From Limanda limanda (lineage: Eukaryota; Chordata; Actinopteri; Pleuronectiformes; Pleuronectidae): a stretch of DNA of 64,000 nucleotides. The notes under the pieces were generated by a model. It saw only the letters and a list, made by a program, of their open reading frames with translations, searched no databases and was not told the DNA's origin. This document shows positions 22,901 through 36,000 of the stretch, in pieces (within the stretch, counting starts at the first letter, position 1; every line of letters starts with the position of its first letter). The stretch spans positions 1-64,000 of the forward strand of contig NW_026870402.1 in NCBI RefSeq assembly GCF_963576545.1, in the 5' to 3' direction. A program made the translations under genes and the position numbers.

Positions 22901-25163
22901 TTCAAGAATATCTCCTCAGATTTGGGGGAATTTCGTCGGTCGACCTCTTCCGAAGGTCGTACAAGCTCGGGGATGGTACCAATCGATCCGCAGGACCCAA
23001 ATTAGTCCAGATGCAACCACTTTCCAAGTCTCTCCGACCTTCACAAAAAAAGTTATTCAAGAATATCTCTTTCTCCTATGTGCTTTCATCCCTAACCCTA
23101 ACCCTAACCCTTCCGAAAGTCGGAGAAGCTCAAGGATGGTACTGATCGATGCGCGCAACCCCATTTAGTGGGGGTAGAGCCTACTTGCAAGTCTCTCCGA
23201 CCTTCACAAAAAAAGTTATTCAAGAATATCTCTTTCTCCTATGTGCTTTCATCCCTAACCCTAACCCTAACCCTTCCGAAAGTCGGAGAAGCTCAAGGAT
23301 GGTACCGATCGATGCGCGCTACCCCATTTAGTGGGGGTAGAGCCTACTTGCAAGTCTCTCCGACCTTCACAAAAAAAGTTATTCAAGAATATCTCTTTCT
23401 CCTATGTGCTTTCATCCCTAACCCTAACCCTAACCCTTCCGAAAGTCGGAGAAGCTCAAGGATGGTACCGATCGATGCGCGTTACCCCATTTAGTGGGGG
23501 TAGAGCCTACTTGCAAGTCTCTCCGACCTTCACAAAAAAAGTTATTCAAGAATATCTCTTTCTCCTATGTGCTTTCATCCCTAACCCTAACCCTAACCCT
23601 TCCGAAAGTCGGAGAAGCTCAAGGATGGTACTGATCGATGCGCGCAACCCCATTTAGTGGGGGTAGAGCCTACTTGCAAGTCTCTCCGACCTTCACAAAA
23701 AAAGTTATTCAAGAATATCTCCTCAGATTTGGGGGAATTTCGTCGGTCGACCTCTTCCGAAGGTCGTACAAGCTCGGGGATGGTACCAATCGATCCGCAG
23801 GACCCAAATTAGTCCAGATGCAACCACTTTCCAAGTCTCTCCGACCTTCACAAAAAAAGTTATTCAAGAATATCTCTTTCTCCTATGTGCTTTCATCCCT
23901 AACCCTAACCCTAACCCTTCCGAAAGTCGGAGAAGCTCAAGGATGGTACTGATCGATGCGCGCAACCCCATTTAGTGGGGGTAGAGCCTACTTGCAAGTC
24001 TCTCCGACCTTCACAAAAAAAGTTATTCAAGAATATCTCCTCAGATTTGGGGGAATTTCGTCGGTCGACCTCTTCCGAAGGTCGTAAAAGCTCGGGGATG
24101 GTACCAATCGATCCGCAGGACCCAAATTAGTCCAGATGCAACCACTTTCCAAGTCTCTCCGACCTTCACAAAAAAAGTTATTCAAGAATATCTCTTTCTC
24201 CTATGTGCTTTCATCCCTAACCCTAACCCTAACCCTTCCGAAAGTCGGAGAAGCTCAAGGATGGTACTAATCGATGCGCGCTACCCCATTTAGTGGGGGT
24301 AGAGCCTACTTGCAAGTCTCTCCGACCTTCACAAAAAAAGTTATTCAAGAATATCTCTTTCTCCTATGTGCTTTCATCCCTAACCCTAACCCTAACCCTT
24401 CCGAAAGTCGGAGAAGCTCAAGGATGGTACCGATCGATGCGCGCTACCCCATTTAGTGGGGGTAGATCCTACTTGCAAGTCTCTCCGACCTTCACAAAAA
24501 AAGTTATTCAAGAATATCTCTTTCTCCTATGTGCTTTCATCCCTAACCCTAACCCTAACCCTTCCGAAAGTCGGAGAAGCTCAAGGATGGTACTGATCGA
24601 TGCGTGCAACCCCATTTAGTGGGGGTAGAGCCTACTTGCAAGTCTCTCCGACCTTCACAAAAAAAGTTATTCAAGAATATCTCCTCAGATTTGGGGGAAT
24701 TTCGTCGGTCGACCTCTTCCGAAGGTCGTAAAAGCTCGGGGATGGTACCAATCGATCCGCAGGACCCAAATTAGTCCAGATGCAACCACTTTCCAAGTCT
24801 CTCCGACCTTCACAAAAAAAGTTATTCAAGAATATCTCTTTCTCCTATGTGCTTTCATCCCTAACCCTAACCCTAACCCTTCCGAAAGTCGGAGAAGCTC
24901 AAGGATGGTACCGATCGATGCGCGCTACCCCATTTAGTGGGGGTAGAGCCTACTTGCAAGTCTCTCCGACCTTCACAAAAAAAGTTATTCAAGAATATCT
25001 CTTTCTCCTATGTGCTTTCATCCCTAACCCTAACCCTAACCCTTCCGAAAGTCGGAGAAGCTCAAGGATGGTACCGATCGATGCGCGCAACCCCATTTAG
25101 TGGGGGTAGAGCCTACTTGCAAGTCTCTCCGACCTTCACAAAAAAAGTTATTCAAGAATATCT
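13922..25163 (+). repeat. Sub-array III: 962-bp AAABAB higher-order repeat
   Basis: B units start at 14411, 14729, 15373, 15691, 16335, 16653, 17297, 17615, 18096, 18740, 19058, 19702, 20183, 20827, 21145, 21789, 22107, 22914, 23721, 24039 and 24683. The basic higher-order unit is six monomers (4A+2B, 962 bp). It is recognised by B with GTAAAAG (changed base at 14777, 15739, 16701, 17663, 19106, 20231, 21193, 22155, 24087 and 24731), by an A two units later with GTAGATCC (15157, 17081, 19486, 20611, 21573, 24467), and by an A before the marked B with CTTCCAAAAG (15574, 17498, 19903, 21028). None of these markers was seen elsewhere in the window. A 1924-bp double unit is duplicated in tandem (13922 to about 16095, and 15846 to about 18019). 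Confidence 0.9.
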
Positions 25164-26204
25164 CCTCAGATTTGGGGGAATTTCGTCGGTCGACCTCTTC
25201 CGAAGGTCGTACAAGCTCGGGGATGGTACCAATCGATCCGCAGGACCCAAATTAGTCCAGATGCAACCACTTTCCAAGTCTCTCCGACCTTCACAAAAAA
25301 AGTTATTCAAGAATATCTCTTTCTCCTATGTGCTTTCATCCCTAACCCTAACCCTAACCCTTCCGAAAGTCGGAGAAGCTCAAGGATGGTACTGATCGAT
25401 GCGCGCTACCCCATTTAGTGGGGGTAGAGCCTACTTGCAAGTCTCTCCGACCTTCACAAAAAAAGTTATTCAAGAATATCTCTTTCTCCTATGTGCTTTC
25501 ATCCCTAACCCTAACCCTAACCCTTCCGAAAGTCGGAGAAGCTCAAGGATGGTACCGATCGATGCGCGCTACCCCATTTAGTGGGGGTAGAGCCTACTTG
25601 CAAGTCTCTCCGACCTTCACAAAAAAAGTTATTCAAGAATATCTCTTTCTCCTATGTGCTTTCATCCCTAACCCTAACCCTAACCCTTCCGAAAGTCGGA
25701 GAAGCTCAAGGATGGTACCGATCGATGCGCGCTACCCCATTTAGTGGGGGTAGAGCCTACTTGCAAGTCTCTCCGACCTTCACAAAAAAAGTTATTCAAG
25801 AATATCTCCTCAGATTTGGGGGAATTTCGTCGGTCGACCTCTTCCGAAGGTCGTACAAGCTCGGGGATGGTACCAATCGATCCGCAGGACCCAAATTAGT
25901 CCAGATGCAACCACTTTCCAAGTCTCTCCGACCTTCACAAAAAAAGTTATTCAAGAATATCTCTTTCTCCTATGTGCTTTCATCCCTAACCCTAACCCTA
26001 ACCCTTCCGAAAGTCGGAGAAGCTCAAGGATGGTACCGATCGATGCGCGCTACCCCATTTAGTGGGGGTAGAGCCTACTTGCAAGTCTCTCCGACCTTCA
26101 CAAAAAAAGTTATTCAAGAATATCTCTTTCTCCTATGTGCTTTCATCCCTAACCCTAACCCTAACCCTTCCGAAAGTCGGAGAAGCTCAAGGATGGTACC
26201 GATC

Positions 26205-28057
26205 GATGCGCGCTACCCCATTTAGTGGGGGTAGAGCCTACTTGCAAGTCTCTCCGACCTTCACAAAAAAAGTTATTCAAGAATATCTCCTCAGATTTGG
26301 GGGAATTTCGTCGGTCGACCTCTTCCAAAGGTCGTACAAGCTCGGGGATGGTACCAATCGATCCGCAGGACCCAAATTAGTCCAGATGCAACCACTTTCC
26401 AAGTCTCTCCGACCTTCACAAAAAAAGTTATTCAAGAATATCTCTTTCTCCTATGTGCTTTCATCCCTAACCCTAACCCTAACCCTTCCGAAAGTCGGAG
26501 AAGCTCAAGGATGGTACCGATCGATGCGCACTACCCCATTTAGTGGGGGTAGAGCCTACTTGCAAGTCTCTCCGACCTTCACAAAAAAAGTTATTCAAGA
26601 ATATCTCTTTCTCCTATGTGCTTTCATCCCTAACCCTAACCCTAACCCTTCCGAAAGTCGGAGAAGCTCAAGGATGGTACCGATCGATGCGCGCTACCCC
26701 ATTTAGTGGGGGTAGAGCCTACTTGCAAGTCTCTCCGACCTTCACAAAAAAAGTTATTCAAGAATATCTCTTTCTCCTATGTGCTTTCATCCCTAACCCT
26801 AACCCTAACCCTTCCGAAAGTCGGAGAAGCTCAAGGATGGTACCGATCGATGCGCGCTACCCCATTTAGTGGGGGTAGAGCCTACTTGCAAGTCTCTCCG
26901 ACCTTCACAAAAAAAGTTATTCAAGAATATCTCTTTCTCCTATGTGCTTTCATCCCTAACCCTAACCCTAACCCTTCCGAAAGTCGGAAAAGCTCAAGGA
27001 TGGTACCGATCGATGCGCGCTACCCCATTTAGTGGGGGTAGAGCCTACTTGCAAGTCTCTCCGACCTTCACAAAAAAAGTTATTCAAGAATATCTCCTCA
27101 GATTTGGGGGAATTTCGTCGGTCGACCTCTTCCGAAGGTCGTACAAGCTCGGGGATGGTACCAATCGATCCGCAGGACCCAAATTAGTCCAGATGCAACC
27201 ACTTTCCAAGTCTCTCCGACCTTCACAAAAAAAGTTATTCAAGAATATCTCTTTCTCCTATGTGCTTTCATCCCTAACCCTAACCCTAACCCTTCCGAAA
27301 GTCGGAGAAGCTCAAAGATGGTACCGATCGATGCGCGCTACCCCATTTAGTGGGGGTAGAGCCTACTTGCAAGTCTCTCCGACCTTCACAAAAAAAGTTA
27401 TTCAAGAATATCTCTTTCTCCTATGTGCTTTCATCCCTAACCCTAACCCTAACCCTTCCGAAAGTCGGAGAAGCTCAAGGATGGTACCGATCGATGCGCG
27501 CAACCCCATTTAGTGGGGGTAGAGCCTACTTGCAAGTCTCTCCGACCTTCACAAAAAAAGTTATTCAAGAATATCTCCTCAGATTTGGGGGAATTTCGTC
27601 GGTCGACCTCTTCCGAAGGTCGTACAAGCTCGGGGATGGTACCAATCGATCCGCAGGACCCAAATTAGTCCAGATGCAACCACTTTCCAAGTCTCTCCGA
27701 CCTTCAAAAAAAAAGTTATTCAAGAATATCTCTTTCTCCTATGTGCTTTCATCCCTAACCCTAACCCTAACCCTTCCGAAAGTCGGAGAAGCTCAAGGAT
27801 GGTACCGATCGATGCGCGCTACCCCATTTAGTGGGGGTAGAGCCTACTTGCAAGTCTCTCCGACCTTCACAAAAAAAGTTATTCAAGAATATCTCTTTCT
27901 CCTATGTGCTTTCATCCCTAACCCTAACCCTAACCCTTCCGAAAGTCGGAGAAGCTCAAGGATGGTACCGATCGATGCGCGCAACCCCATTTAGTGGGGG
28001 TAGAGCCTACTTGCAAGTCTCTCCGACCTTCACAAAAAAAGTTATTCAAGAATATCT
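26205..28057 (+). repeat. Duplicated block, copy 1 (partner 4997 bp downstream)
   Basis: The block contains the B unit at 26289 with TTCCAAAGG (near 26326), a four-A run starting with GCGCAC and ending with GTCGGAAAAGC (26989), a B unit, an AAAGATGG A unit, and a B unit with CAAAA in place of CACAA (27577). The same series lies at 31202-33054. The pair is separated by about 3.1 kb of other monomers, so it is not directly adjacent. Confidence 0.87.
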
Positions 28058-28375
28058 CTTTCTCCTATGTGCTTTCATCCCTAACCCTAACCCTAACCCT
28101 TCCGAAAGTCGGAGAAGCTCAAGGATGGTACCGATCGATGCGCGCAACCCCATTTAGTGGGGGTAGAGCCTACTTGCAAGTCTCTCCGACCTTCACAAAA
28201 AAAGTTATTCAAGAATATCTCCTCAGATTTGGGGGAATTTCGTCGGTCGACCTCTTCCGAAGGTCGTACAAGCTCGGGGATGGTACCAATCGATCCGCAG
28301 GACCCAAATTAGTCCAGATGCAACCACTTTCCAAGTCTCTCCGACCTTCAAAAAAAAAGTTATTCAAGAATATCT

Positions 28376-29516
28376 CTTTCTCCTATGTGCTTTCATCCCT
28401 AACCCTAACCCTAACCCTTCCGAAAGTCGGAGAAGCTCAAGGATGGTACCGATCGATGCGCGCTACCCCATTTAGTGGGGGTAGAGCCTACTTGCAAGTC
28501 TCTCCGACCTTCACAAAAAAAGTTATTCAAGAATATCTCTTTCTCCTATGTGCTTTCATCCCTAACCCTAACCCTAACCCTTCCGAAAGTCGGAGAAGCT
28601 CAAGGATGGTACCGATCGATGCGCGCAACCCCATTTAGTGGGGGTAGAGCCTACTTGCAAGTCTCTCCGACCTTCACAAAAAAAGTTATTCAAGAATATC
28701 TCTTTCTCCTATGTGCTTTCATCCCTAACCCTAACCCTAACCCTTCCGAAAGTCGGAGAAGCTCAAGGATGGTACCGATCGATGCGCGCAACCCCATTTA
28801 GTGGGGGTAGAGCCTACTTGCAAGTCTCTCCGACCTTCACAAAAAAAGTTATTCAAGAATATCTCTTTCTCCTATGTGCTTTCATCCCTAACCCTAACCC
28901 TAACCCTTCCGAAAGTCGGAGAAGCTCAAGGATGGTACCGATCGATGCGCGCAACCCCATTTAGTGGGGGTAGAGCCTACTTGCAAGTCTCTCCGACCTT
29001 CACAAAAAAAGTTATTCAAGAATATCTCTTTCTCCTATGTGCTTTCATCCCTAACCCTAACCCTAACCCTTCCGAAAGTCGGAGAAGCTCAAGGATGGTA
29101 CCGATCGATGCGCGCAACCCCATTTAGTGGGGGTAGAGCCTACTTGCAAGTCTCTCCGACCTTCACAAAAAAAGTTATTCAAGAATATCTCTTTCTCCTA
29201 TGTGCTTTCATCCCTAACCCTAACCCTAACCCTTCCGAAAGTCGGAGAAGCTCAAGGATGGTACCGATCGATGCGCGCAACCCCATTTAGTGGGGGTAGA
29301 GCCTACTTGCAAGTCTCTCCGACCTTCACAAAAAAAGTTATTCAAGAATATCTCTTTCTCCTATGTGCTTTCATCCCTAACCCTAACCCTAACCCTTCCG
29401 AAAGTCGGAGAAGCTCAAGGATGGTACCGATCGATGCGCGCAACCCCATTTAGTGGGGGTAGAGCCTACTTGCAAGTCTCTCCGACCTTCACAAAAAAAG
29501 TTATTCAAGAATATCT
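28376..29516 (+). repeat. Longest pure A run (seven A units)
   Basis: Seven A units follow each other without B. The last six all carry the GCGCAACC variant, while the first has GCGCTACC. This suggests a local expansion in which one A variant was copied in tandem by unequal exchange or slippage. Confidence 0.88.
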
Positions 29517-31201
29517 CCTCAGATTTGGGGGAATTTCGTCGGTCGACCTCTTCCGAAGGTCGTACAAGCTCGGGGATGGTACCAATCGATCCGCAGGACC
29601 CAAATTAGTCCAGATGCAACCACTTTCCAAGTCTCTCCGACCTTCACAAAAAAAGTTATTCAAGAATATCTCTTTCTCCTATGTGCTTTCATCCCTAACC
29701 CTAACCCTAACCCTTCCGAAAGTCGGAGAAGCTCAAGGATGGTACTGATCGATGCGCGCTACCCCATTTAGTGGGGGTAGAGCCTACTTGCAAGTCTCTC
29801 CGACCTTCACAAAAAAAGTTATTCAAGAATATCTCTTTCTCCTATGTGCTTTCATCCCTAACCCTAACCCTAACCCTTCCGAAAGTCGGAGAAGCTCAAG
29901 GATGGTACCGATCGATGCGCGCTACCCCATTTAGTGGGGGTAGAGCCTACTTGCAAGTCTCTCCGACCTTCACAAAAAAAGTTATTCAAGAATATCTCTT
30001 TCTCCTATGTGCTTTCATCCCTAACCCTAACCCTAACCCTTCCGAAAGTCGGAGAAGCTCAAGGATGGTACCGATCGATGCGCGCTACCCCATTTAGTGG
30101 GGGTAGAGCCTACTTGCAAGTCTCTCCGACCTTCACAAAAAAAGTTATTCAAGAATATCTCCTCAGATTTGGGGGAATTTCGTCGGTCGACCTCTTCCGA
30201 AGGTCGTACAAGCTCGGGGATGGTACCAATCGATCCGCAGGACCCAAATTAGTCCAGATGCAACCACTTTCCAAGTCTCTCCGACCTTCACAAAAAAAGT
30301 TATTCAAGAATATCTCTTTCTCCTATGTGCTTTCATCCCTAACCCTAACCCTAACCCTTCCGAAAGTCGGAGAAGCTCAAGGATGGTACCGATCGATGCG
30401 CGCTACCCCATTTAGTGGGGGTAGAGCCTACTTGCAAGTCTCTCCGACCTTCACAAAAAAAGTTATTCAAGAATATCTCTTTCTCCTATGTGCTTTCATC
30501 CCTAACCCTAACCCTAACCCTTCCGAAAGTCGGAGAAGCTCAAGGATGGTACCGATCGATGCGCGCTACCCCATTTAGTGGGGGTAGAGCCTACTTGCAA
30601 GTCTCTCCGACCTTCACAAAAAAAGTTATTCAAGAATATCTCTTTCTCCTATGTGCTTTCATCCCTAACCCTAACCCTAACCCTTCCGAAAGTCGGAGAA
30701 GCTCAAGGATGGTACCGATCGATGCGCGCTACCCCATTTAGTGGGGGTAAAGCCTACTTGCAAGTCTCTCCGACCTTCACAAAAAAAGTTATTCAAGAAT
30801 ATCTCCTCAGATTTGGGGGAATTTCGTCGGTCAACCTCTTCCGAAGGTCGTACAAGCTCGGGGATGGTACCAATCGATCCGCAGGACCCAAATTAGTCCA
30901 GATGCAACCACTTTCCAAGTCTCTCCGACCTTCACAAAAAAAGTTATTCAAGAATATCTCTTTCTCCTATGTGCTTTCATCCCTAACCCTAACCCTAACC
31001 CTTCCGAAAGTCGGAGAAGCTCAAGGATGGTACCGATCGATGCGCGCTACCCCATTTAGTGGGGGTAGAGCCTACTTGCAAGTCTCTCCGACCTTCACAA
31101 AAAAAGTTATTCAAGAATATCTCTTTCTCCTATGTGCTTTCATCCCTAACCCTAACCCTAACCCTTCCGAAAGTCGGAGAAGCTCAAGGATGGTACTGAT
31201 C

Positions 31202-33054
31202 GATGCGCGCTACCCCATTTAGTGGGGGTAGAGCCTACTTGCAAGTCTCTCCGACCTTCACAAAAAAAGTTATTCAAGAATATCTCCTCAGATTTGGGGG
31301 AATTTCGTCGGTCGACCTCTTCCAAAGGTCGTACAAGCTCGGGGATGGTACCAATCGATCCGCAGGACCCAAATTAGTCCAGATGCAACCACTTTCCAAG
31401 TCTCTCCGACCTTCACAAAAAAAGTTATTCAAGAATATCTCTTTCTCCTATGTGCTTTCATCCCTAACCCTAACCCTAACCCTTCCGAAAGTCGGAGAAG
31501 CTCAAGGATGGTACCGATCGATGCGCACTACCCCATTTAGTGGGGGTAGAGCCTACTTGCAAGTCTCTCCGACCTTCACAAAAAAAGTTATTCAAGAATA
31601 TCTCTTTCTCCTATGTGCTTTCATCCCTAACCCTAACCCTAACCCTTCCGAAAGTCGGAGAAGCTCAAGGATGGTACCGATCGATGCGCGCTACCCCATT
31701 TAGTGGGGGTAGAGCCTACTTGCAAGTCTCTCCGACCTTCACAAAAAAAGTTATTCAAGAATATCTCTTTCTCCTATGTGCTTTCATCCCTAACCCTAAC
31801 CCTAACCCTTCCGAAAGTCGGAGAAGCTCAAGGATGGTACCGATCGATGCGCGCTACCCCATTTAGTGGGGGTAGAGCCTACTTGCAAGTCTCTCCGACC
31901 TTCACAAAAAAAGTTATTCAAGAATATCTCTTTCTCCTATGTGCTTTCATCCCTAACCCTAACCCTAACCCTTCCGAAAGTCGGAAAAGCTCAAGGATGG
32001 TACCGATCGATGCGCGCTACCCCATTTAGTGGGGGTAGAGCCTACTTGCAAGTCTCTCCGACCTTCACAAAAAAAGTTATTCAAGAATATCTCCTCAGAT
32101 TTGGGGGAATTTCGTCGGTCGACCTCTTCCGAAGGTCGTACAAGCTCGGGGATGGTACCAATCGATCCGCAGGACCCAAATTAGTCCAGATGCAACCACT
32201 TTCCAAGTCTCTCCGACCTTCACAAAAAAAGTTATTCAAGAATATCTCTTTCTCCTATGTGCTTTCATCCCTAACCCTAACCCTAACCCTTCCGAAAGTC
32301 GGAGAAGCTCAAAGATGGTACCGATCGATGCGCGCTACCCCATTTAGTGGGGGTAGAGCCTACTTGCAAGTCTCTCCGACCTTCACAAAAAAAGTTATTC
32401 AAGAATATCTCTTTCTCCTATGTGCTTTCATCCCTAACCCTAACCCTAACCCTTCCGAAAGTCGGAGAAGCTCAAGGATGGTACCGATCGATGCGCGCAA
32501 CCCCATTTAGTGGGGGTAGAGCCTACTTGCAAGTCTCTCCGACCTTCACAAAAAAAGTTATTCAAGAATATCTCCTCAGATTTGGGGGAATTTCGTCGGT
32601 CGACCTCTTCCGAAGGTCGTACAAGCTCGGGGATGGTACCAATCGATCCGCAGGACCCAAATTAGTCCAGATGCAACCACTTTCCAAGTCTCTCCGACCT
32701 TCAAAAAAAAAGTTATTCAAGAATATCTCTTTCTCCTATGTGCTTTCATCCCTAACCCTAACCCTAACCCTTCCGAAAGTCGGAGAAGCTCAAGGATGGT
32801 ACCGATCGATGCGCGCTACCCCATTTAGTGGGGGTAGAGCCTACTTGCAAGTCTCTCCGACCTTCACAAAAAAAGTTATTCAAGAATATCTCTTTCTCCT
32901 ATGTGCTTTCATCCCTAACCCTAACCCTAACCCTTCCGAAAGTCGGAGAAGCTCAAGGATGGTACCGATCGATGCGCGCAACCCCATTTAGTGGGGGTAG
33001 AGCCTACTTGCAAGTCTCTCCGACCTTCACAAAAAAAGTTATTCAAGAATATCT
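31202..33054 (+). repeat. Duplicated block, copy 2
   Basis: This is the partner of 26205-28057. It has the same B spacing (31286, 32093, 32574) and the same markers (TTCCAAAGG near 31323, GCGCAC, GTCGGAAAAGC at 31986, CAAAA near 32703). It ends where copy 1 continues with A and this copy continues with B (33055). Confidence 0.87.
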
Positions 33055-36000
33055 CCTCAGATTTGGGGGAATTTCGTCGGTCGACCTCTTCCGAAGGTCG
33101 TACAAGCTCGGGGATGGTACCAATCGATCCGCAGGACCCAAATTAGTCCAGATGCAACCACTTTCCAAGTCTCTCCGACCTTCACAAAAAAAGTTATTCA
33201 AGAATATCTCTTTCTCCTATGTGCTTTCATCCCTAACCCTAACCCTAACCCTTCCGAAAGTCGGAGAAGCTCAAGGATGGTACCGATCGATGCGCGCTAC
33301 CCCATTTAGTGGGGGTAGAGCCTACTTGCAAGTCTCTCCGACCTTCACAAAAAAAGTTATTCAAGAATATCTCTTTCTCCTATGTGCTTTCATCCCTAAC
33401 CCTAACCCTAACCCTTCCGAAAGTCGGAGAAGCTCAAGGATGGTACCGATCGATGCGCACTACCCCATTTAGTGGGGGTAGAGCCTACTTGCAAGTCTCT
33501 CCGACCTTCACAAAAAAAGTTATTCAAGAATATCTCTTTCTCCTATGTGCTTTCATCCCTAACCCTAACCCTAACCCTTCCGAAAGTCGGAGAAGCTCAA
33601 GGATGGTACCGATCGATGCGCGCTACCCCATTTAGTGGGGGTATAGCCTACTTGCAAGTCTCTCCGACCTTCACAAAAAAAGTTATTCAAGAATATCTCT
33701 TTCTCCTATGTGCTTTCATCCCTAACCCTAACCCTAACCCTTCCGAAAGTCGGAGAAGCTCAAGGATGGTACCGATCGATGCGCGCTACCCCATTTAGTG
33801 GGGGTAGAGCCTACTTGCAAGTCTCTCCGACCTTCACAAAAAAAGTTATTCAAGAATATCTCCTCAGATTTGGGGGAATTTCGTCGGTCGACCTCTTCCG
33901 AAGGTCGTACAAGCTCGGGGATGGTACCAATCGATCCGCAGGACCCAAATTAGTCCAGATGCAACCACTTTCCAAGTCTCTCCGACCTTCACAAAAAAAG
34001 TTATTCAAGAATATCTCTTTCTCCTATGTGCTTTCATCCCTAACCCTAACCCTAACCCTTCCGAAAGTCGGAGAAGCTCAAGGATGGTACCGATCGATGC
34101 GCACTACCCCATTTAGTGGGGGTAGAGCCTACTTGCAAGTCTCTCCGACCTTCACAAAAAAAGTTATTCAAGAATATCTCTTTCTCCTATGTGCTTTCAT
34201 CCCTAACCCTAACCCTAACCCTTCCGAAAGTCGGAGAAGCTCAAGGATGGTACCGATCGATGCGCGCTACCCCATTTAGTGGGGGTAAAGCCTACTTGCA
34301 AGTCTCTCCGACCTTCACAAAAAAAGTTATTCAAGAATATCTCCTCAGATTTGGGGGAATTTCGTCGGTCGACCTCTTCCGAAGGTCGTACAAGCTCGGG
34401 GATGGTACCAATCGATCCGCAGGACCCAAATTAGTCCAGATGCAACCACTTTCCAAGTCTCTCCGACCTTCACAAAAAAAGTTATTCAAGAATATCTCTT
34501 TCTCCTATGTGCTTTCATCCCTAACCCTAACCCTAACCCTTCCGAAAGTCGGAGAAGCTCAAGGATGGTACCGATCGATGCGCGCTACCCCATTTAGTGG
34601 GGGTAGAGCCTACTTGCAAGTCTCTCCGACCTTCACAAAAAAAGTTATTCAAGAATATCTCTTTCTCCTATGTGCTTTCATCCCTAACCCTAACCCTAAC
34701 CCTTCCGAAAGTCGGAGAAGCTCAAGGATGGTACCGATCGATGCGCGCTACCCCATTTAGTGGGGGTAGAGGCTACTTGCAAGTCTCTCCGACCTTCACA
34801 AAAAAAGTTATTCAAGAATATCTCCTCAGATTTGGGGGAATTTCGTCGGTCGACCTCTTCCGAAGGTCGTACAAGCTCGGGGATGGTACCAATCGATCCG
34901 CAGGACCCAAATTAGTCCAGATGCAACCACTTTCCAAGTCTCTCCGACCTTCACAAAAAAAGTTATTCAAGAATATCTCTTTCTCCTATGTGCTTTCATC
35001 CCTAACCCTAACCCTAACCCTTCCGAAAGTCGGAGAAGCTCAAGGATGGTACCGATCGATGCGCACTACCCCATTTAGTGGGGGTAGAGCCTACTTGCAA
35101 GTCTCTCCGACCTTCACAAAAAAAGTTATTCAAGAATATCTCTTTCTCCTATGTGCTTTCATCCCTAACCCTAACCCTAACCCTTCCGAAAGTCGGAGAA
35201 GCTCAAGGATGGTACCGATCGATGCGCGCTACCCCATTTAGTGGGGGTAGAGCCTACTTGCAAGTCTCTCCGACCTTCACAAAAAAAGTTATTCAAGAAT
35301 ATCTCTTTCTCCTATGTGCTTTCATCCCTAACCCTAACCCTAACCCTTCCGAAAGTCGGAGAAGCTCAAGGATGGTACCGATCGATGCGCGCTACCCTAT
35401 TTAGTGGGGGTAGAGCCTACTTGCAAGTCTCTCCGACCTTCACAAAAAAAGTTATTCAAGAATATCTCTTTCTCCTATGTGCTTTCATCCCTAACCCTAA
35501 CCCTAACCCTTCCGAAAGTCGGAGAAGCTCAAGGATGGTACCGATCGATGCGCGCTACCCCATTTAGTGGGGGTAGAGCCTACTTGCAAGTCTCTCCGAC
35601 CTTCACAAAAAAAGTTATTCAAGAATATCTCCTCAGATTTGGGGGAATTTCGTCGGTCGACCTCTTCCGAAGGTCGTACAAGCTCGGGGATGGTACCAAT
35701 CGATCCGCAGGACCCAAATTAGTCCAGATGCAACCACTTTCCAAGTCTCTCCGACCTTCACAAAAAAAGTTATTCAAGAATATCTCTTTCTCCTATGTGC
35801 TTTCATCCCTAACCCTAACCCTAACCCTTCCGAAAGTCGGAGAAGCTCAAGGATGGTACCGATCGATGCGCGCTACCCCATTTAGTGGGGGTAGAGCCTA
35901 CTTGCAAGTCTCTCCGACCTTCACAAAAAAAGTTATTCAAGAATATCTCTTTCTCCTATGTGCTTTCATCCCTAACCCTAACCCTAACCCTTCCGAAAGT

